Positions 7,781 to 19,304 of a DNA stretch of 64,000 nucleotides are shown piece after piece. The position numbers were made by a program, and so were the translations under genes. A model generated the notes under the pieces. That model made no database searches. It saw only the letters and a list, made by a program, of their open reading frames with translations, and was not told the origin of the DNA. This stretch comes from Phytoamicus setariae (GTDB lineage: Bacteria; Pseudomonadota; Alphaproteobacteria; Rhizobiales; Rhizobiaceae). Where the stretch lies: assembly GCF_016722925.1 (NCBI RefSeq), contig NZ_JAEQNC010000004.1:372001-436000 (forward strand). The letters are read 5' to 3'. Positions within the stretch are counted from its first letter, which is position 1, and each line of letters begins with the position of its first letter.

Positions 7781-8458
7781 ATGCAAGTGGGGAATGCCCG
7801 ATATCTGAGCGAATCGGATCTGCCTGATACGATCGCCCTGTTTCCGCTTTCGGGGGTGCTGTTGCTTTCCGGCGGCCATCTCCCCCTCAACATCTATGAG
7901 CCGCGCTATCTCTCGCTGATCGACGATGCGCTGAAGGGAAACCGGCTGATCGGCGTCATCCAGCCGGTTTTCAGCGAGACGGACGAGAGCCCCGCAGGCA
8001 CACCCGAACTCTGCAAGGTCGGCACCATCGGACGCATCACTACATTCGGGGAGACCGGCGACGGCCGCTATGTCATCGACCTCAGCGGTGTCTGCCGCTT
8101 CCGCATGATGGATGAGCTAAGTTCGGCGCATTGCCCCTATCGTCGGGCAAAGGTGACACCGTTCGTCGCCGACCTGCACGAACCGGAAGACGATCCGGCA
8201 GTCAATCGGGACGCCCTGCTCGGCGCGTTCCGCAACTATCTCGACTCCAACAAGCTGGAGGTCGATTGGGACGCCGTCACGAAAACCTCCAACCGCACGC
8301 TGGTCAATTCGCTTTCAATGATGGCGCCGTTCGGCCCGCGCGAAAAGCAGGCGCTTCTCGAAACCCCGGACCTCAAGACACGCGCTGAAACGCTGGTCGC
8401 GATGACGGAAATGGTGCTGGCCCGCGCGTTCGGCGATGCGGCCAAAACACTGCAATAG
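7781..8458 (+). CDS. LON substrate-binding domain protein
   Basis: 225 residues resembling only the N-terminal substrate-recognition domain of Lon protease ([20 protein letters not shown] then IYEPRY near residues 18-45). There is no ATPase or Ser-Lys protease part, so it is not a peptidase itself. Such stand-alone domains are common in alphaproteobacteria and their role is unsettled. It begins 44 bases after the thioredoxin-TPR gene and ends seven bases before the Trm112-like gene, so these probably share a transcript. Confidence 0.88.
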   Translation: MQVGNARYLSESDLPDTIALFPLSGVLLLSGGHLPLNIYEPRYLSLIDDALKGNRLIGVIQPVFSETDESPAGTPELCKVGTIGRITTFGETGDGRYVIDLSGVCRFRMMDELSSAHCPYRRAKVTPFVADLHEPEDDPAVNRDALLGAFRNYLDSNKLEVDWDAVTKTSNRTLVNSLSMMAPFGPREKQALLETPDLKTRAETLVAMTEMVLARAFGDAAKTLQ

Positions 8459-8465
8459 GCGGCCG

Positions 8466-8654
8466 ATGGATCAGAATATATCCAGACCCGATCCCAAGAT
8501 GCTCGAGTTGCTGGTCTGCCCGGTAACCAAGGGACGGCTGAGCTATGACAGGGAAAAGAACGAGTTGATCTCGGAAAAGGCCAGACTCGCCTATCCGATC
8601 CGGGATGGCGTTCCCATCATGCTGGAATCGGAAGCGCGTCGAATCGAGGATTAG
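8466..8654 (+). CDS. Trm112-like small protein
   Basis: 62 residues of the UPF0434/Trm112 family, whose eukaryotic member activates tRNA, rRNA and release-factor methyltransferases. Recognised by [31 protein letters not shown] and length. Only one cysteine remains, so it probably does not bind zinc. I take ATG 8466 rather than the upstream in-frame ATG 8436, which lies inside the LON-domain gene. Its stop overlaps the convergent nadD stop by four bases. Confidence 0.85.
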   Translation: MDQNISRPDPKMLELLVCPVTKGRLSYDREKNELISEKARLAYPIRDGVPIMLESEARRIED

Positions 8655-9247
8655 TCCTTTATCAGCCCGTTTTCTTTGCGAATCGCAGTGGAACTGAGCG
8701 TCGAGCGCGGCCCGTGGATGAAGGTCCATGCCGGAGCTGGCGTGCGGCCAAGGGTATTGGCATCGTCCTCATCCACCCGGGCATGATCGAAGGTCTTGGC
8801 CATCGTCGACGACAGAAACGACAGCGTATCGCCCGGCCTGTCGATCACTGCAATCGGGAACGTAAGGGCGATTTTCTTCCAGTTCTGCCAGCGATGGAAA
8901 TCGCGCAGATTATCCGCTCCCATGATCCAGATGAAGCGCACGCCGCTGTTGCGGGCCTTGATGCGATCGAGCACCTCTGCGGTGTAGTTGAGGCCGAGGG
9001 CTTTTTCGAAAGCCGTAACGCGGATCCTTGGATCGGTGGCCATCTTTTCCGACAGAGCGATGCGTTCGGCTAGCGGTGCAAGATAGCGTTTGGATTTCAA
9101 CGGATTGCCCGGCGTCACCATCCACCACAGCTGATCGAGCCCCAGCCGGCGTATGGCAATTTCGGCGACCAGCCGATGCCCCTCATGCGGTGGATTGAAG
9201 GATCCGCCGAACAGCCCAACCAGCATGCCTGTCTCGACATGCGGCAT
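8651..9247 (-). CDS. nadD: nicotinate-nucleotide adenylyltransferase
   Basis: 198 residues converting nicotinate mononucleotide and ATP to deamido-NAD in NAD synthesis. The nucleotidyltransferase signature [14 protein letters not shown] is at the N-terminus and the SSTAIRK motif at the C-terminus. I chose ATG 9247 (MPHVETGM); an in-frame GTG at 9283 is possible but adds an atypical leader. It is last in the leftward run obgE-proB-proA-nadD. In many rhizobia the next gene is rsfS; here nadD meets the convergent Trm112 gene instead. Confidence 0.93.
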   Translation of the reverse strand: MPHVETGMLVGLFGGSFNPPHEGHRLVAEIAIRRLGLDQLWWMVTPGNPLKSKRYLAPLAERIALSEKMATDPRIRVTAFEKALGLNYTAEVLDRIKARNSGVRFIWIMGADNLRDFHRWQNWKKIALTFPIAVIDRPGDTLSFLSSTMAKTFDHARVDEDDANTLGRTPAPAWTFIHGPRSTLSSTAIRKENGLIKD

Positions 9248-9288
9248 CCTGAGATACTGTTGGCCGACCTCCTCCGATCCCACGTCTG

Positions 9289-10558
9289 TTACGGCCTTGT
9301 CTGGCCGTTTCCACGGACCCGGTATTTGAAGGACGTCAGTTGTTCGACGCCAACCGGCCCGCGCGCATGCATTTTGCCCGTCGCAATACCGATCTCGCCG
9401 CCCATGCCGAACTCGCCGCCATCGGCAAACTGCGTGGAAGCATTGTGCACCAGAATTGCAGAATCGATTTCATTGAAGAACCGCTCTACAGCCTTGGGAT
9501 CTTCCGAGATGATCGCTTCGGTATGATGCGACGAATAGCGATTGATGTGGGCAATGGCACCGCCTACGCCGTCTACGATCGCCACGGAAATGATCGCGTC
9601 GAGATATTCCGTTGACCAGTCCTCCTCGGTTGCCGGCTTCAGGCCGGGAACGATCTTGAGCACGGTAGAGGACGCCCGGATCTCGCAGCCGGCCTCGGTC
9701 AATGCTTCCAGCAGCGGCACCAGATGGCTGCCGATCACGGCGCTGTCGACCAGCAGCGTCTCGGCTGCGCCACAGATGCCAGTCCGGCGCATCTTGGCAT
9801 TGACGACGATCTTCCTCGCCATGTCGAGATCGGCCGAGCCGTCGACATAGACATGGCAAATGCCTTCGAGGTGGGCGAAAACCGGAACGCGGGCTTCGGA
9901 CTGCACGCGTGCTACGAGGCTCTTGCCGCCACGCGGCACAATGACGTCAATCGTGCCGTTCAGGCCGGTCAACATCGCGCCGACCGCGGCCCGATCCGTC
10001 GTCGGCACGTACTGGATTGCATCCTCGGGCAATCCGGCATCCCTAAGTCCCCGGGCAAGGCATGCATGGATCGCGCGCGAGGAATGGACCGAATCCGAAC
10101 CGCCGCGCAGGATGACAGCATTGCCCGCCTTGAGGCAAAGCGCGCCAGCATCTGCCGTCACGTTCGGGCGGCTCTCATAAATCACGCCGATGACACCGAG
10201 CGGCGTGCGCACGCGCTCGATGTGCAGGCCGTTGGGCCGATCCCATTCTGCAATGATATCGCCAACCGGATCGCGCAGTTCGCCAATGGCGCGGATGCCG
10301 TCCGCCATACCGCGAATACGCGTCTCGTTCAGCGTCAAGCGGTCAATCAGCGCCGGCGTCATGTCAGTGGCGCGGGCATTTTCGAGGTCGATGGCGTTGG
10401 CGGCGAGAATCTCGTCCTTGCGCTCGACGATGGCGGCCGCCATCGAAATTAGGGCGGCATGCTTGCGTTCGGCAGTAGCGATGGCGAGAGGCTGAGCGGC
10501 GGCGCGGGCACGTGCCCCGATTTCCAGCATCAGCGACTGAACGTCATCCTTCACCACG

Positions 10559-10566
<8 letters not shown>
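9289..10566 (-). CDS. proA: gamma-glutamyl phosphate reductase
   Basis: 425 residues, the second step of proline synthesis: NADPH reduction of glutamyl-5-phosphate to the semialdehyde. The aldehyde-dehydrogenase fold shows [20 protein letters not shown] near residue 125 and the catalytic cysteine in [15 protein letters not shown] 10566 (MLDVVKDD) is preferred over 10590; it overlaps the end of proB by eight bases, so the two are translationally coupled. Confidence 0.95.
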
Positions 10567-12884
<2,318 letters not shown>

Positions 12885-12989
12885 TCAAAGAATATCATGA
12901 AAATTATGAGCTTTAACTTCAATATGGCATCGATCTGGACGGTCTATACGACCCCGGCAGGATCGCTGCAGCGTTGATCGAGATCGTCC

Positions 12990-13011
12990 GAGGGCGGATC
13001 GCTCCGCCCTC
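12990..13011 (-). terminator. terminator-like hairpin after the GNAT pair
   Basis: GAGGGCGGA (12990-12998), loop TCGC, TCCGCCCTC (13003-13011): a perfect 9-bp stem just past the second GNAT stop. There is no clear T-run, so efficiency is uncertain. It separates the ribosomal-protein/GNAT transcript from obgE. Confidence 0.6.
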
Positions 13012-13019
13012 GTCTGTAC

Positions 13020-13700
13020 CTACATCGGCATATAGCTGCCGAAGGTCAGTTCGGTTGTGATCAGCCGGACCTGCTCGGCGCGAGGAACGCAATAGACGTC
13101 CTCGACGCCGGTGATGTCGAAGCCGAGCTTCTTCTGGATGCGCAGCGATGCCGCATTTTCCGCAATGACGCTCGAAAACAGCACCTCGCCCATCAGCCCA
13201 TGGAAGAACCGGGCGATGACGGCATTGACGGCTTCGGTCATGATGCCCTGCCCCCAATGTGGCTCGTCCAGCCAGTAGCCGATCTGCCAGCCTTCCTGGC
13301 CATGTCGCCGTTGCCAATCGATACCGACGACGCCGACCAGTCGGTCGTCATCGGCAGCCTTCGGCGGCTGGCCGGACAGCAGGATCCGGCGCAGACCACC
13401 GAGCGTGATGGCAAACACCCAGCCCGGCTGGCCATCGGCGTTGAGCGCAGCAAGCCACTCTTCCGCATCCTCGCGATAATAAGGCTGCGGAACCGGCAGC
13501 AGCATCCGGGCAACCCGGTGGTTGCCCAGCGCCGCCGCGATCGCTTCGGCATCACCTGCTGCCGGCCGCCTGAGCGTCAGCCGGCCGGTGCGGATCAACG
13601 GCTGGTTGGCCGCCGTCAACCGGGCGGTTGTGGGGTCGGCGTCGAAAGCCGGCATCCGGACTTGCTGCGGCAGGTCGAACTTGTGGTTCAGCGCATTCAT
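13020..13700 (-). CDS. GNAT-family N-acetyltransferase (RimJ/RimL type)
   Basis: 226 residues of the RimJ/RimL-like GNAT group: RTGRLTLRRPAAGDAEAIA near the start, QIGYWLDEPHWGQGIMTEAV as the acetyl-CoA loop region and NAASLRIQKKLGF as the closing motif. ATG 13700 overlaps the previous GNAT stop in ATGA and has a GGGGAGG ribosome site, so the in-frame extension to 13973 is spurious. It is a paralogue of its upstream neighbour. The acceptor is unknown; location next to L21/L27 genes is common in rhizobia. Confidence 0.9.
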   Translation of the reverse strand: MNALNHKFDLPQQVRMPAFDADPTTARLTAANQPLIRTGRLTLRRPAAGDAEAIAAALGNHRVARMLLPVPQPYYREDAEEWLAALNADGQPGWVFAITLGGLRRILLSGQPPKAADDDRLVGVVGIDWQRRHGQEGWQIGYWLDEPHWGQGIMTEAVNAVIARFFHGLMGEVLFSSVIAENAASLRIQKKLGFDITGVEDVYCVPRAEQVRLITTELTFGSYMPM

Positions 13701-14332
13701 CTTGCACCTCCCCAAGCCCGAAGCGAACCCCAGGTCTTGCGATCGAGGCGGAACCACTCGACGGCCACCGTGCCACCAAGTGCCAGGCTTGGCGACATGC
13801 CGGTTCCCTGGAACTGGAAGCCACATTTCTGCAGCACCCGCCGCGAACCGATGTTCATCACCCGGACGCGTCCGTCGATGAAATCGATGTCGAAATGCCG
13901 GAAGCCGAAATCGATCAGGGTCTGCGCGGCTTCCGTCGCAAAACCCTTGTTCCAATATGGCTCGCCCAGCCAATAGCCGATCTCCAGCCCATTGCCCTCT
14001 TCCTGCGCCTGCAGGCCGCAGCAGCCGATGAAGTCACGGGTTTCGTTGCGAGTGATTGCATAAACGCATTTGCCCATCGCGCCCGAGGCAACGCGGGCGA
14101 CGAATGCTTCGGCGTCCTTTTCCGTATAGGGGTGCGGCATGCGCGACACTTTGGACGCGACATTGATGTTGTTGGCGAGATGGGCAATTGCGTTGGTGTC
14201 GGTCGCAGCGGGCGCGCGCAGGACGAGCCGCTCCGAAACCAGCAATGGCGTTGATAAATCCTGCGGCAACAGCCGCTTCTCGCTGGGAAGGCCGCCGAGA
14301 CTTTGGCCCTCCATGAGTAGTTGGCATTCCAT
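13697..14332 (-). CDS. GNAT-family N-acetyltransferase (RimJ/RimL type)
   Basis: 211 residues. It has SERLVLRAPAATDTNAIA, LEIGYWLGEPYWNKGFATEA for CoA binding and NIGSRRVLQKCGFQ. The ATG at 14332 (MECQLL) has a strong AGGAGGT seven bases upstream; the longer frame to 14605 runs back through rpmA and is rejected. It is coupled to the next GNAT by ATGA. The gene begins only 24 bases after the rpmA terminator hairpin, so it depends on readthrough or a promoter inside that interval. Confidence 0.9.
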   Translation of the reverse strand: MECQLLMEGQSLGGLPSEKRLLPQDLSTPLLVSERLVLRAPAATDTNAIAHLANNINVASKVSRMPHPYTEKDAEAFVARVASGAMGKCVYAITRNETRDFIGCCGLQAQEEGNGLEIGYWLGEPYWNKGFATEAAQTLIDFGFRHFDIDFIDGRVRVMNIGSRRVLQKCGFQFQGTGMSPSLALGGTVAVEWFRLDRKTWGSLRAWGGAR

Positions 14333-14355
14333 GACTACCTCCTGGGTTGAAAACG

Positions 14356-14391
14356 AAAAGGGAAGATGGGCATTACCCCATCTTCCCTTTT
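14356..14391 (-). terminator. strong hairpin terminator after rpmA
   Basis: AAAAGGGAAGATGGG (14356-14370), 6-base loop, CCCATCTTCCCTTTT (14377-14391): a 15-bp perfect stem whose 3' arm ends in T residues on either strand. It lies between rpmA and the GNAT genes. Confidence 0.9.
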
Positions 14392-14463
14392 GAACCCTGG
14401 AGGTCTGAAGACCTGAAGTGCCAGCCGGGCCGATGAGGCGCCGGCTGTTTAAAGAGCTCCGGC

Positions 14464-14736
14464 TTACTCTGCTGCGGCCGCCGTTTTCGGCATTACGGAC
14501 ACGTACACGCGGCCATTGGCCTTCGTACGGTACGCAACTGTGCCTTCGGTGGTCGCAAAAATCGTGTGGTCCTTGCCGAGGCCAACATTGGTGCCCGGAT
14601 GCCACTGCGTGCCGCGCTGGCGCAGAATGATGTTGCCAGAAATCACAGCTTCGCCGCCGAACTTCTTGACGCCGAGACGCTTGGAATTGGAATCGCGACC
14701 GTTACGCGAAGAGCCGCCAGCTTTTTTGTGTGCCAT
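14464..14736 (-). CDS. rpmA: 50S ribosomal protein L27
   Basis: 90 residues starting [16 protein letters not shown], the universal L27 N-terminus that reaches toward the peptidyl-transferase centre. There is no cleavable N-terminal extension of the Firmicutes type. It is 30 bases downstream of rplU, the usual pair, and is followed by the hairpin terminator at 14356-14391. Confidence 0.98.
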   Translation of the reverse strand: MAHKKAGGSSRNGRDSNSKRLGVKKFGGEAVISGNIILRQRGTQWHPGTNVGLGKDHTIFATTEGTVAYRTKANGRVYVSVMPKTAAAAE

Positions 14737-14766
14737 GGGTGTTCTCCTTAGTCCTCTTTAACTCGT

Positions 14767-15078
14767 TCAGGCTGCAATCGCGATGATGCGAACCTTGGTG
14801 AAATGCTGGCGATGGCCCTTCTTGCGCTTGGAATTCTGACGGCGGCGCTTGACGAAAGAGATGGTCTTCCGCTTGCGGCCCTGCTCGACGACTTCCGCAG
14901 TCACGACGGCACCTTCAACAAAAGGCGCGCCGATCTTGGCACTGGCACCCTCGCCAACAACGAGGACTTCCTTGAATTCGATCTTTGTACCGGCTTCGCC
15001 CTCGAGCTTTTCGATCGAGATGACGTCGTCTGCAGCAACCTGGTACTGCTTACCGCCGGTCTTGATGACTGCGAACAT
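14767..15078 (-). CDS. rplU: 50S ribosomal protein L21
   Basis: 103 residues starting [20 protein letters not shown], with the basic C-terminal motif [14 protein letters not shown] then HFTKVRI. ATG 15078 has AAAGGA eight bases upstream; the upstream in-frame extension is non-coding. First gene of the rplU-rpmA unit. Confidence 0.98.
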   Translation of the reverse strand: MFAVIKTGGKQYQVAADDVISIEKLEGEAGTKIEFKEVLVVGEGASAKIGAPFVEGAVVTAEVVEQGRKRKTISFVKRRRQNSKRKKGHRQHFTKVRIIAIAA

Positions 15079-15402
15079 TTTATATCCTTTCATGTTCTGT
15101 AAACGCGCCTCGAACAACCCTGAAGCCATCCGGACGGTCTTTTTGTCAGTCGTATGTTTTGGCGGATTTCCGCCGGTGGATGCCTGCCTTTCGGCAAACA
15201 CTTATTTCGGCCGTGGATATGGTTATCCGCAGCTTCATGGATACGCGTGTACGTGAGGGGCAGGAGTCTGTCAAGACAAGCGTCTGCGAAGAAAGTCGTT
15301 TCCGCCGTTTTTTTGGCTTGCGCTCCCGATTTTTCGTCGCTATATCGCGGCCATGCTTCGCTAGGCAAGGGCACCACACCCGTCAGTCAGCGCAGTATCT
15401 GC
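15079..15402. other. divergent intergenic region, rplU and tRNA-Ser
   Basis: No coding sequence supported. It must hold the leftward promoter of rplU-rpmA and the rightward promoter of tRNA-Ser; I could not assign boxes with confidence. Confidence 0.4.
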
Positions 15403-15492
15403 GGAGAGGTGGCAGAGTGGTTGAATGTACCGCACTCGAAATGCGGCGTACCTGCAAGGGTACCGTGGGTTCAAATCCCACCCTCTCCGCCA
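15403..15492 (+). tRNA. tRNA-Ser (CGA)
   Basis: 90 bases with a long variable arm, as expected for tRNA-Ser. The acceptor GGAGAGG pairs with CCTCTCC, followed by G and encoded CCA. The D arm is GGCAGAGTGGTTGAATG, the anticodon loop CTCGAAA gives CGA, and the T arm has GGTTCAAATCC. The aromatic catabolic cluster begins about 300 bases downstream of its 3' end. tRNA-Ser genes are frequent island insertion sites, but no integrase or second copy of the tRNA end was noticed. Confidence 0.97.
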
Positions 15493-15787
15493 TATTCAAA
15501 CGCCAACCAATTGCAGTGGCTGCGTGTTTCCAACGCACTAATTTGACATCCTCACTTCTTCCCCACCTTCTATGTTTTTGCCTATGCTGACTTCAGCCAG
15601 ATCTTTCGTTTTGTGAATGCGTCTCTTCGGCTTGATTGCACTGCGATTTACGGCTCATTGGCAGGCCAATCACATTGATTCAGCGGGACGAGAAAACGGA
15701 AGTATCGTCACGCAACAACGGCTATCCGGCAAGGCAAAGGGGACCTTTAAGACAACGCCATGGTCAAAACGTTTCGCCCCAGCTGAT

Positions 15788-16813
15788 CTATCCGATAAAC
15801 GTTCGCTTTGTCCGAAACAGCGGGGGGACACCACGGGCAGCCAGCGCTCCCCATATGCCTCGTTTGTCGATCAGCATGACGGCTATGGCCACCAGGCCCA
15901 TGATTATGAAGTTCCAGGTACCCAAGTCAGCGAGCAACTCACGCAGGACGAAAAACGCGATGACGCCAATGATCGGACCTTCGATCGTGCCGACGCCACC
16001 AATCACGACAATGAATATTACGAAGGCTGTCCAGTCGTTGATGCTGAAGGCGGCATCCGGCGAGATTCGCAGCTTTTGCAGGAAGATGAATGCGCCAACG
16101 ACGGCCGTGAAGCCCGCGACCAGGACGAAAACGATGAACCGGGTCTGCCATATCTTCACGCCCAGAGATTCGCTGGCGATTTCGGAGTCGCGGACCGCGG
16201 TTAGTGCCAGGCCCCAGCGCGAGCGAAGAAGTCGCCAGACCACGAGAATTGAAGCCACGGCAAGTCCCAGCGCGATCCAGTAGAAGATCATTTCACGCAC
16301 ATCGCGGTCGGTGGCAACCGACTTGACGATGTCGGTCGGGATCGAGATCCCGGAGCCGCCGCCGAGGCCGGGAACCTGTCCGGCCAAAATCCTCAGGACC
16401 TCAGCGATCACCCATGTGCCGATGGCGAAATAGGCTCCGCGCAGCCGCAAGGCCAGCCAGCCTATGGGCAGAGCCAGAACCATGGCGACGAGGCCCGCCG
16501 CCGGCAAGGCGAGGAGTACCGGCACGCCCGCCAGCATGGTCAGCGCGAAGAACAGATATCCGCCGACACCGACGAATGCCTGCTGTCCAACCGATACCAG
16601 TCCGGCATAGCCGGCCAGCAGGTTCCACATCTGCGCCAAAGCCAGATAGGAGAGCACTTCCATCATCAACCTCAGCTCTGCGCGGCCGAGAAACAATGGC
16701 CCGGCGAGCAGCAACAGGGTCAGGAGCGCGGCGATTGCGATCGACAATCGCGCCCTCGCCGTCAGTTTGGCCATACCGTCGGTGACCGGTCTTGTTTCGC
16801 TGATCGCGGTCAT
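15788..16813 (-). CDS. branched-chain-type ABC permease, LivM-like
   Basis: 341 residues, polytopic inner-membrane permease of the HAAT (LivM) family, with about nine hydrophobic segments after a 25-residue cytoplasmic leader. The loop AVRDSEIASESLGV is the family EAA-like contact with the ATPase. ATG 16813 overlaps the stop of the LivH-like gene in ATGA; the longer frame to 16963 is rejected. Third or fourth partner of an importer whose other parts follow upstream. Substrate is probably an aromatic acid or phenolic, from neighbours. Confidence 0.9.
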   Translation of the reverse strand: MTAISETRPVTDGMAKLTARARLSIAIAALLTLLLLAGPLFLGRAELRLMMEVLSYLALAQMWNLLAGYAGLVSVGQQAFVGVGGYLFFALTMLAGVPVLLALPAAGLVAMVLALPIGWLALRLRGAYFAIGTWVIAEVLRILAGQVPGLGGGSGISIPTDIVKSVATDRDVREMIFYWIALGLAVASILVVWRLLRSRWGLALTAVRDSEIASESLGVKIWQTRFIVFVLVAGFTAVVGAFIFLQKLRISPDAAFSINDWTAFVIFIVVIGGVGTIEGPIIGVIAFFVLRELLADLGTWNFIIMGLVAIAVMLIDKRGIWGALAARGVPPLFRTKRTFIG

Positions 16814-17679
16814 GGTGTGCCCTTTGACAGAAGCCCCTGCGGTCTTGCGGCAAGGATGGCCAGGAAGATGAGATGTCCGGCGAGCAGCTGGAAACGCGGA
16901 TCGATCTGGCCGCCCACGGTCTGTGCAATGCCGAGCACAATGCCACCCGCAAGCGTGCCCCAAAGGCTGCCGAGGCCGCCTATGATCACCACTTCAAAGG
17001 CAAAAAGCAGCCGGATCGGTCCGGCCGAGGGATCGAAATTCGTCCGCATTGCAAACAGGCCACCGGCGATCGCCACGACGGCAGTGGCGATCGCTGTCGC
17101 AATCGCGAATGTGTGCGCGTTGTTGGCCCCCATCAGCCCCACAGTTTCAGGATCGTCGGCGGTGGCGCGCAGCATCCGGCCGATCGGCGTGTGATAGGAA
17201 ATCAGGCCGAGCAGCAGGATGACGAGGACCGCCGCGGTAAACATCAGCATCGGCAGAGCGCCGATTGCAACATTCGGCCCCAGGCTTAGCGACGCCGTCT
17301 CCAAAGCGCCGGCCGACAGCCGCTGGCTGTTGCCGCCGAAATATTCCAGCAACACATTCTGAAGGACGATGGATAGCCCGAATGTCACCAGCACTGGCGG
17401 CAGGATATCCTGGCCGAGGACACGGTTGAACAGAAAGCGTTGCAAAAGATAACCAGCCAGCGCCATGGCCGGCACGATCAGCAGCACCGCCGCGAAGGGA
17501 TTGAACCCGACGACATCGACCGTACAAAGGGCCATATAGGCGGCGACGACGATAAAGTCGCCATGCGCAAGATTGATAAAGCGCATGACACCAAACATCA
17601 GCGACAGGCCGGCTGCGAACAGCGCATAGAGCCCACCGAGAAGAACACCCTGCAATATCGCGTTGATCCAGACCATCAC
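16810..17679 (-). CDS. branched-chain-type ABC permease, LivH-like
   Basis: 289 residues with eight or so membrane segments and the LivH signature GLYALFAAGLSLMFGVMRFI at the N-terminus. The loop RATADDPETVGLMGAN is the ATPase contact. It couples to LivM by ATGA and begins four bases inside the end of the LivF-like gene, so the block is one transcript. Confidence 0.92.
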   Translation of the reverse strand: MMVWINAILQGVLLGGLYALFAAGLSLMFGVMRFINLAHGDFIVVAAYMALCTVDVVGFNPFAAVLLIVPAMALAGYLLQRFLFNRVLGQDILPPVLVTFGLSIVLQNVLLEYFGGNSQRLSAGALETASLSLGPNVAIGALPMLMFTAAVLVILLLGLISYHTPIGRMLRATADDPETVGLMGANNAHTFAIATAIATAVVAIAGGLFAMRTNFDPSAGPIRLLFAFEVVIIGGLGSLWGTLAGGIVLGIAQTVGGQIDPRFQLLAGHLIFLAILAARPQGLLSKGTP

Positions 17680-18392
17680 ACCGCCTCCCGCACGCCGAAA
17701 TACGCCTCGGAAATCTGCTTCCGCGACAGATTGGCCGGTCTGCCGGTCAGCGACACCCGGCCTTCCTGAATACAGTAGACCCGATCCGATATTGCCAGTG
17801 CCTGACTGATATCCTGTTCGACCACGACGACTGCCGTGCCGTGTTCGCGAATGCGCGGCACGGCACGATAGATGTCCCTGATCACTTTCGGCGCCAGCCC
17901 AAGGCTGAGTTCGTCACAGAGCAGGAGGGCGGGGTTGGACATCAGGGCGCGGCCGATCGCAACCATCTGCTGCTGGCCTCCAGAAAGGGCGGTGCCCGGA
18001 TTGTGCCGCTTTGAGACCAGATCGGGAAACAGCTCGTAAATGCGTTCCAGCGTCCAATGGCCGGAACGGCGGCAATAGGCTCCGGCCTTGAGATTTTCCT
18101 CGACCGAGAGCGAGGCAAACAGTCTCCGGCCCTCCGGCACCAATGCTACCCCAGCCTGAACCGCCTCATACGCCCGCCAGCCGCCACGGTTGACGCCGCC
18201 AACGCGTAGCGTCTGTCCCTTGGATGAGACCTGGCCGGCCAGAGCCTTAAGGAATGTCGACTTTCCTGCGCCGTTGGATCCAATGATGGCGATGGTCTCG
18301 CTTTCGGAGATTTCAAAATCGATCCCAAACAGAGCCTGGAAATCGCTATAAAATGCGCTGAGCGCGCGGGTTTCAAGCAGCGGCGTCGGCAT
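17676..18392 (-). CDS. branched-chain-type ABC ATPase, LivF-like
   Basis: 238-residue ATPase: Walker A GSNGAGKST (about residue 35), signature ALSGGQQQMVAIGRAL, and LLLCDELSLGLAP in place of the usual Walker B DEP. ATG 18392 (MPTPLLETRAL) overlaps the LivG-like end by 20 bases. It energises the permease pair downstream. Confidence 0.92.
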   Translation of the reverse strand: MPTPLLETRALSAFYSDFQALFGIDFEISESETIAIIGSNGAGKSTFLKALAGQVSSKGQTLRVGGVNRGGWRAYEAVQAGVALVPEGRRLFASLSVEENLKAGAYCRRSGHWTLERIYELFPDLVSKRHNPGTALSGGQQQMVAIGRALMSNPALLLCDELSLGLAPKVIRDIYRAVPRIREHGTAVVVVEQDISQALAISDRVYCIQEGRVSLTGRPANLSRKQISEAYFGVREAV

Positions 18393-19113
18393 GATCGTCC
18401 ATTCCCATGTAGATTTGCTGAACCATGTCACTGGCCATGACTTCACGCGGCTCGCCTTCGGCCACCTTGCGACCGTAGTTCAGGACCACCAGCCGATCGA
18501 CGACAGCCAGCAGGGCATGGACGACATGCTCGATCCAGACGATGGCGACACCGCTGGCATGTACCTCGCGGACGGTTGCCACGAGTTGGTGACACTCCTC
18601 CTCGGTCAATCCGCCGGCAATTTCGTCGAGCAGCAACAGTCTGGGCCTTGTGGCCAGCGCCCGCGCCATTTCCAGCCGCTTTCTATCGAGAAGGCGCAGG
18701 CTACCCGCCGGCAGGTTGGCTTTACTGGCGAGCCCGGTGCGATCGAGGATCTCGCCACAGCGTCGCATCGCGTCGCGCTCGCTTTCCCCGCCGCCGAAGA
18801 TCGCGCCGACGAGCAGGTTTTCAAAGACGCTCATGCCGACGAACGGGTGCGGCACCTGAAAGGACCGCGCAATGCCGAGGCGGCAGCGACCGGCGGCATC
18901 CAATCCGGTTATGTCTTGTCCATCATAGAGGATCGTTCCAGCATCTGGCCGCAGGCTCCCGGATACAAGGCCGAAAAGCGTCGACTTGCCAGCGCCGTTC
19001 GGACCGATAATGCCCAGGGCGTCGGTCTGCCCGACGGCGAGATCGACGTTATCGGCGACCTTCACCGCGCCAAAGCTTTTGTTGACGCCGGCAATCTGCA
19101 GCAACTCTCCCAC
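18373..19113 (-). CDS. branched-chain-type ABC ATPase, LivG-like
   Basis: 246 residues: Walker A GPNGAGKSTLF, Walker B LLLLDEIAGGLTEEE, the switch IEH, and LivG-type DITGLDAAGRCRLGIARSFQ. The signature region is unusual: it reads GSLRLLDRKRLEMARAL where LSGGQ-like sequence is expected, as in other LivG proteins with LSYGQ/LPYGD variation. Start taken at GTG 19113, with GGGAGGA eight bases upstream; the nearby ATG is out of frame. First gene of the leftward transporter operon, divergent from the ring-cleavage operon. Confidence 0.9.
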   Translation of the reverse strand: MGELLQIAGVNKSFGAVKVADNVDLAVGQTDALGIIGPNGAGKSTLFGLVSGSLRPDAGTILYDGQDITGLDAAGRCRLGIARSFQVPHPFVGMSVFENLLVGAIFGGGESERDAMRRCGEILDRTGLASKANLPAGSLRLLDRKRLEMARALATRPRLLLLDEIAGGLTEEECHQLVATVREVHASGVAIVWIEHVVHALLAVVDRLVVLNYGRKVAEGEPREVMASDMVQQIYMGMDDHADAAA

Positions 19114-19219
19114 GCATGTTCCTCCCAAAACGCTGCGACCGCATTCAGCACACAGCAGCATGTGTTCGGGAGCAATGCGCAGGGAGGCATCATGTCATAC
19201 CCCGGCGGGGCCGTGCTAA

Positions 19220-19249
19220 GGTATGATCGGATATCAATACAGGTATTGA
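19220..19249. promoter_or_regulatory. inverted repeats in the transporter/dioxygenase divergent promoter
   Basis: GGTAT-GATCGG-ATAT (19220-19234) resembles the GGTAT-N6-ATAC repeats at 24926-24940 and 27180-27195. Partly overlapping it, TCAATAC-AG-GTATTGA (19234-19249) is a perfect 16-bp palindrome that repeats the GGTATTGA half-site seen at 27180. Placed between the LivG start and the dioxygenase ATG, these are the best operator candidates for the cluster's IclR and/or LysR regulators. Confidence 0.6.
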
Positions 19250-19304
19250 GGTTTCATCCAACGACGACCAGCATTGCGATATCGAATACTTTTGGGAGGA
19301 AGAA

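Noticed and set aside
13701-13973. N-terminal extension of the second GNAT gene
   Set aside because: The in-frame extension lies inside the upstream GNAT gene; ATG 13700 with GGGGAGG and an ATGA overlap is the better start.
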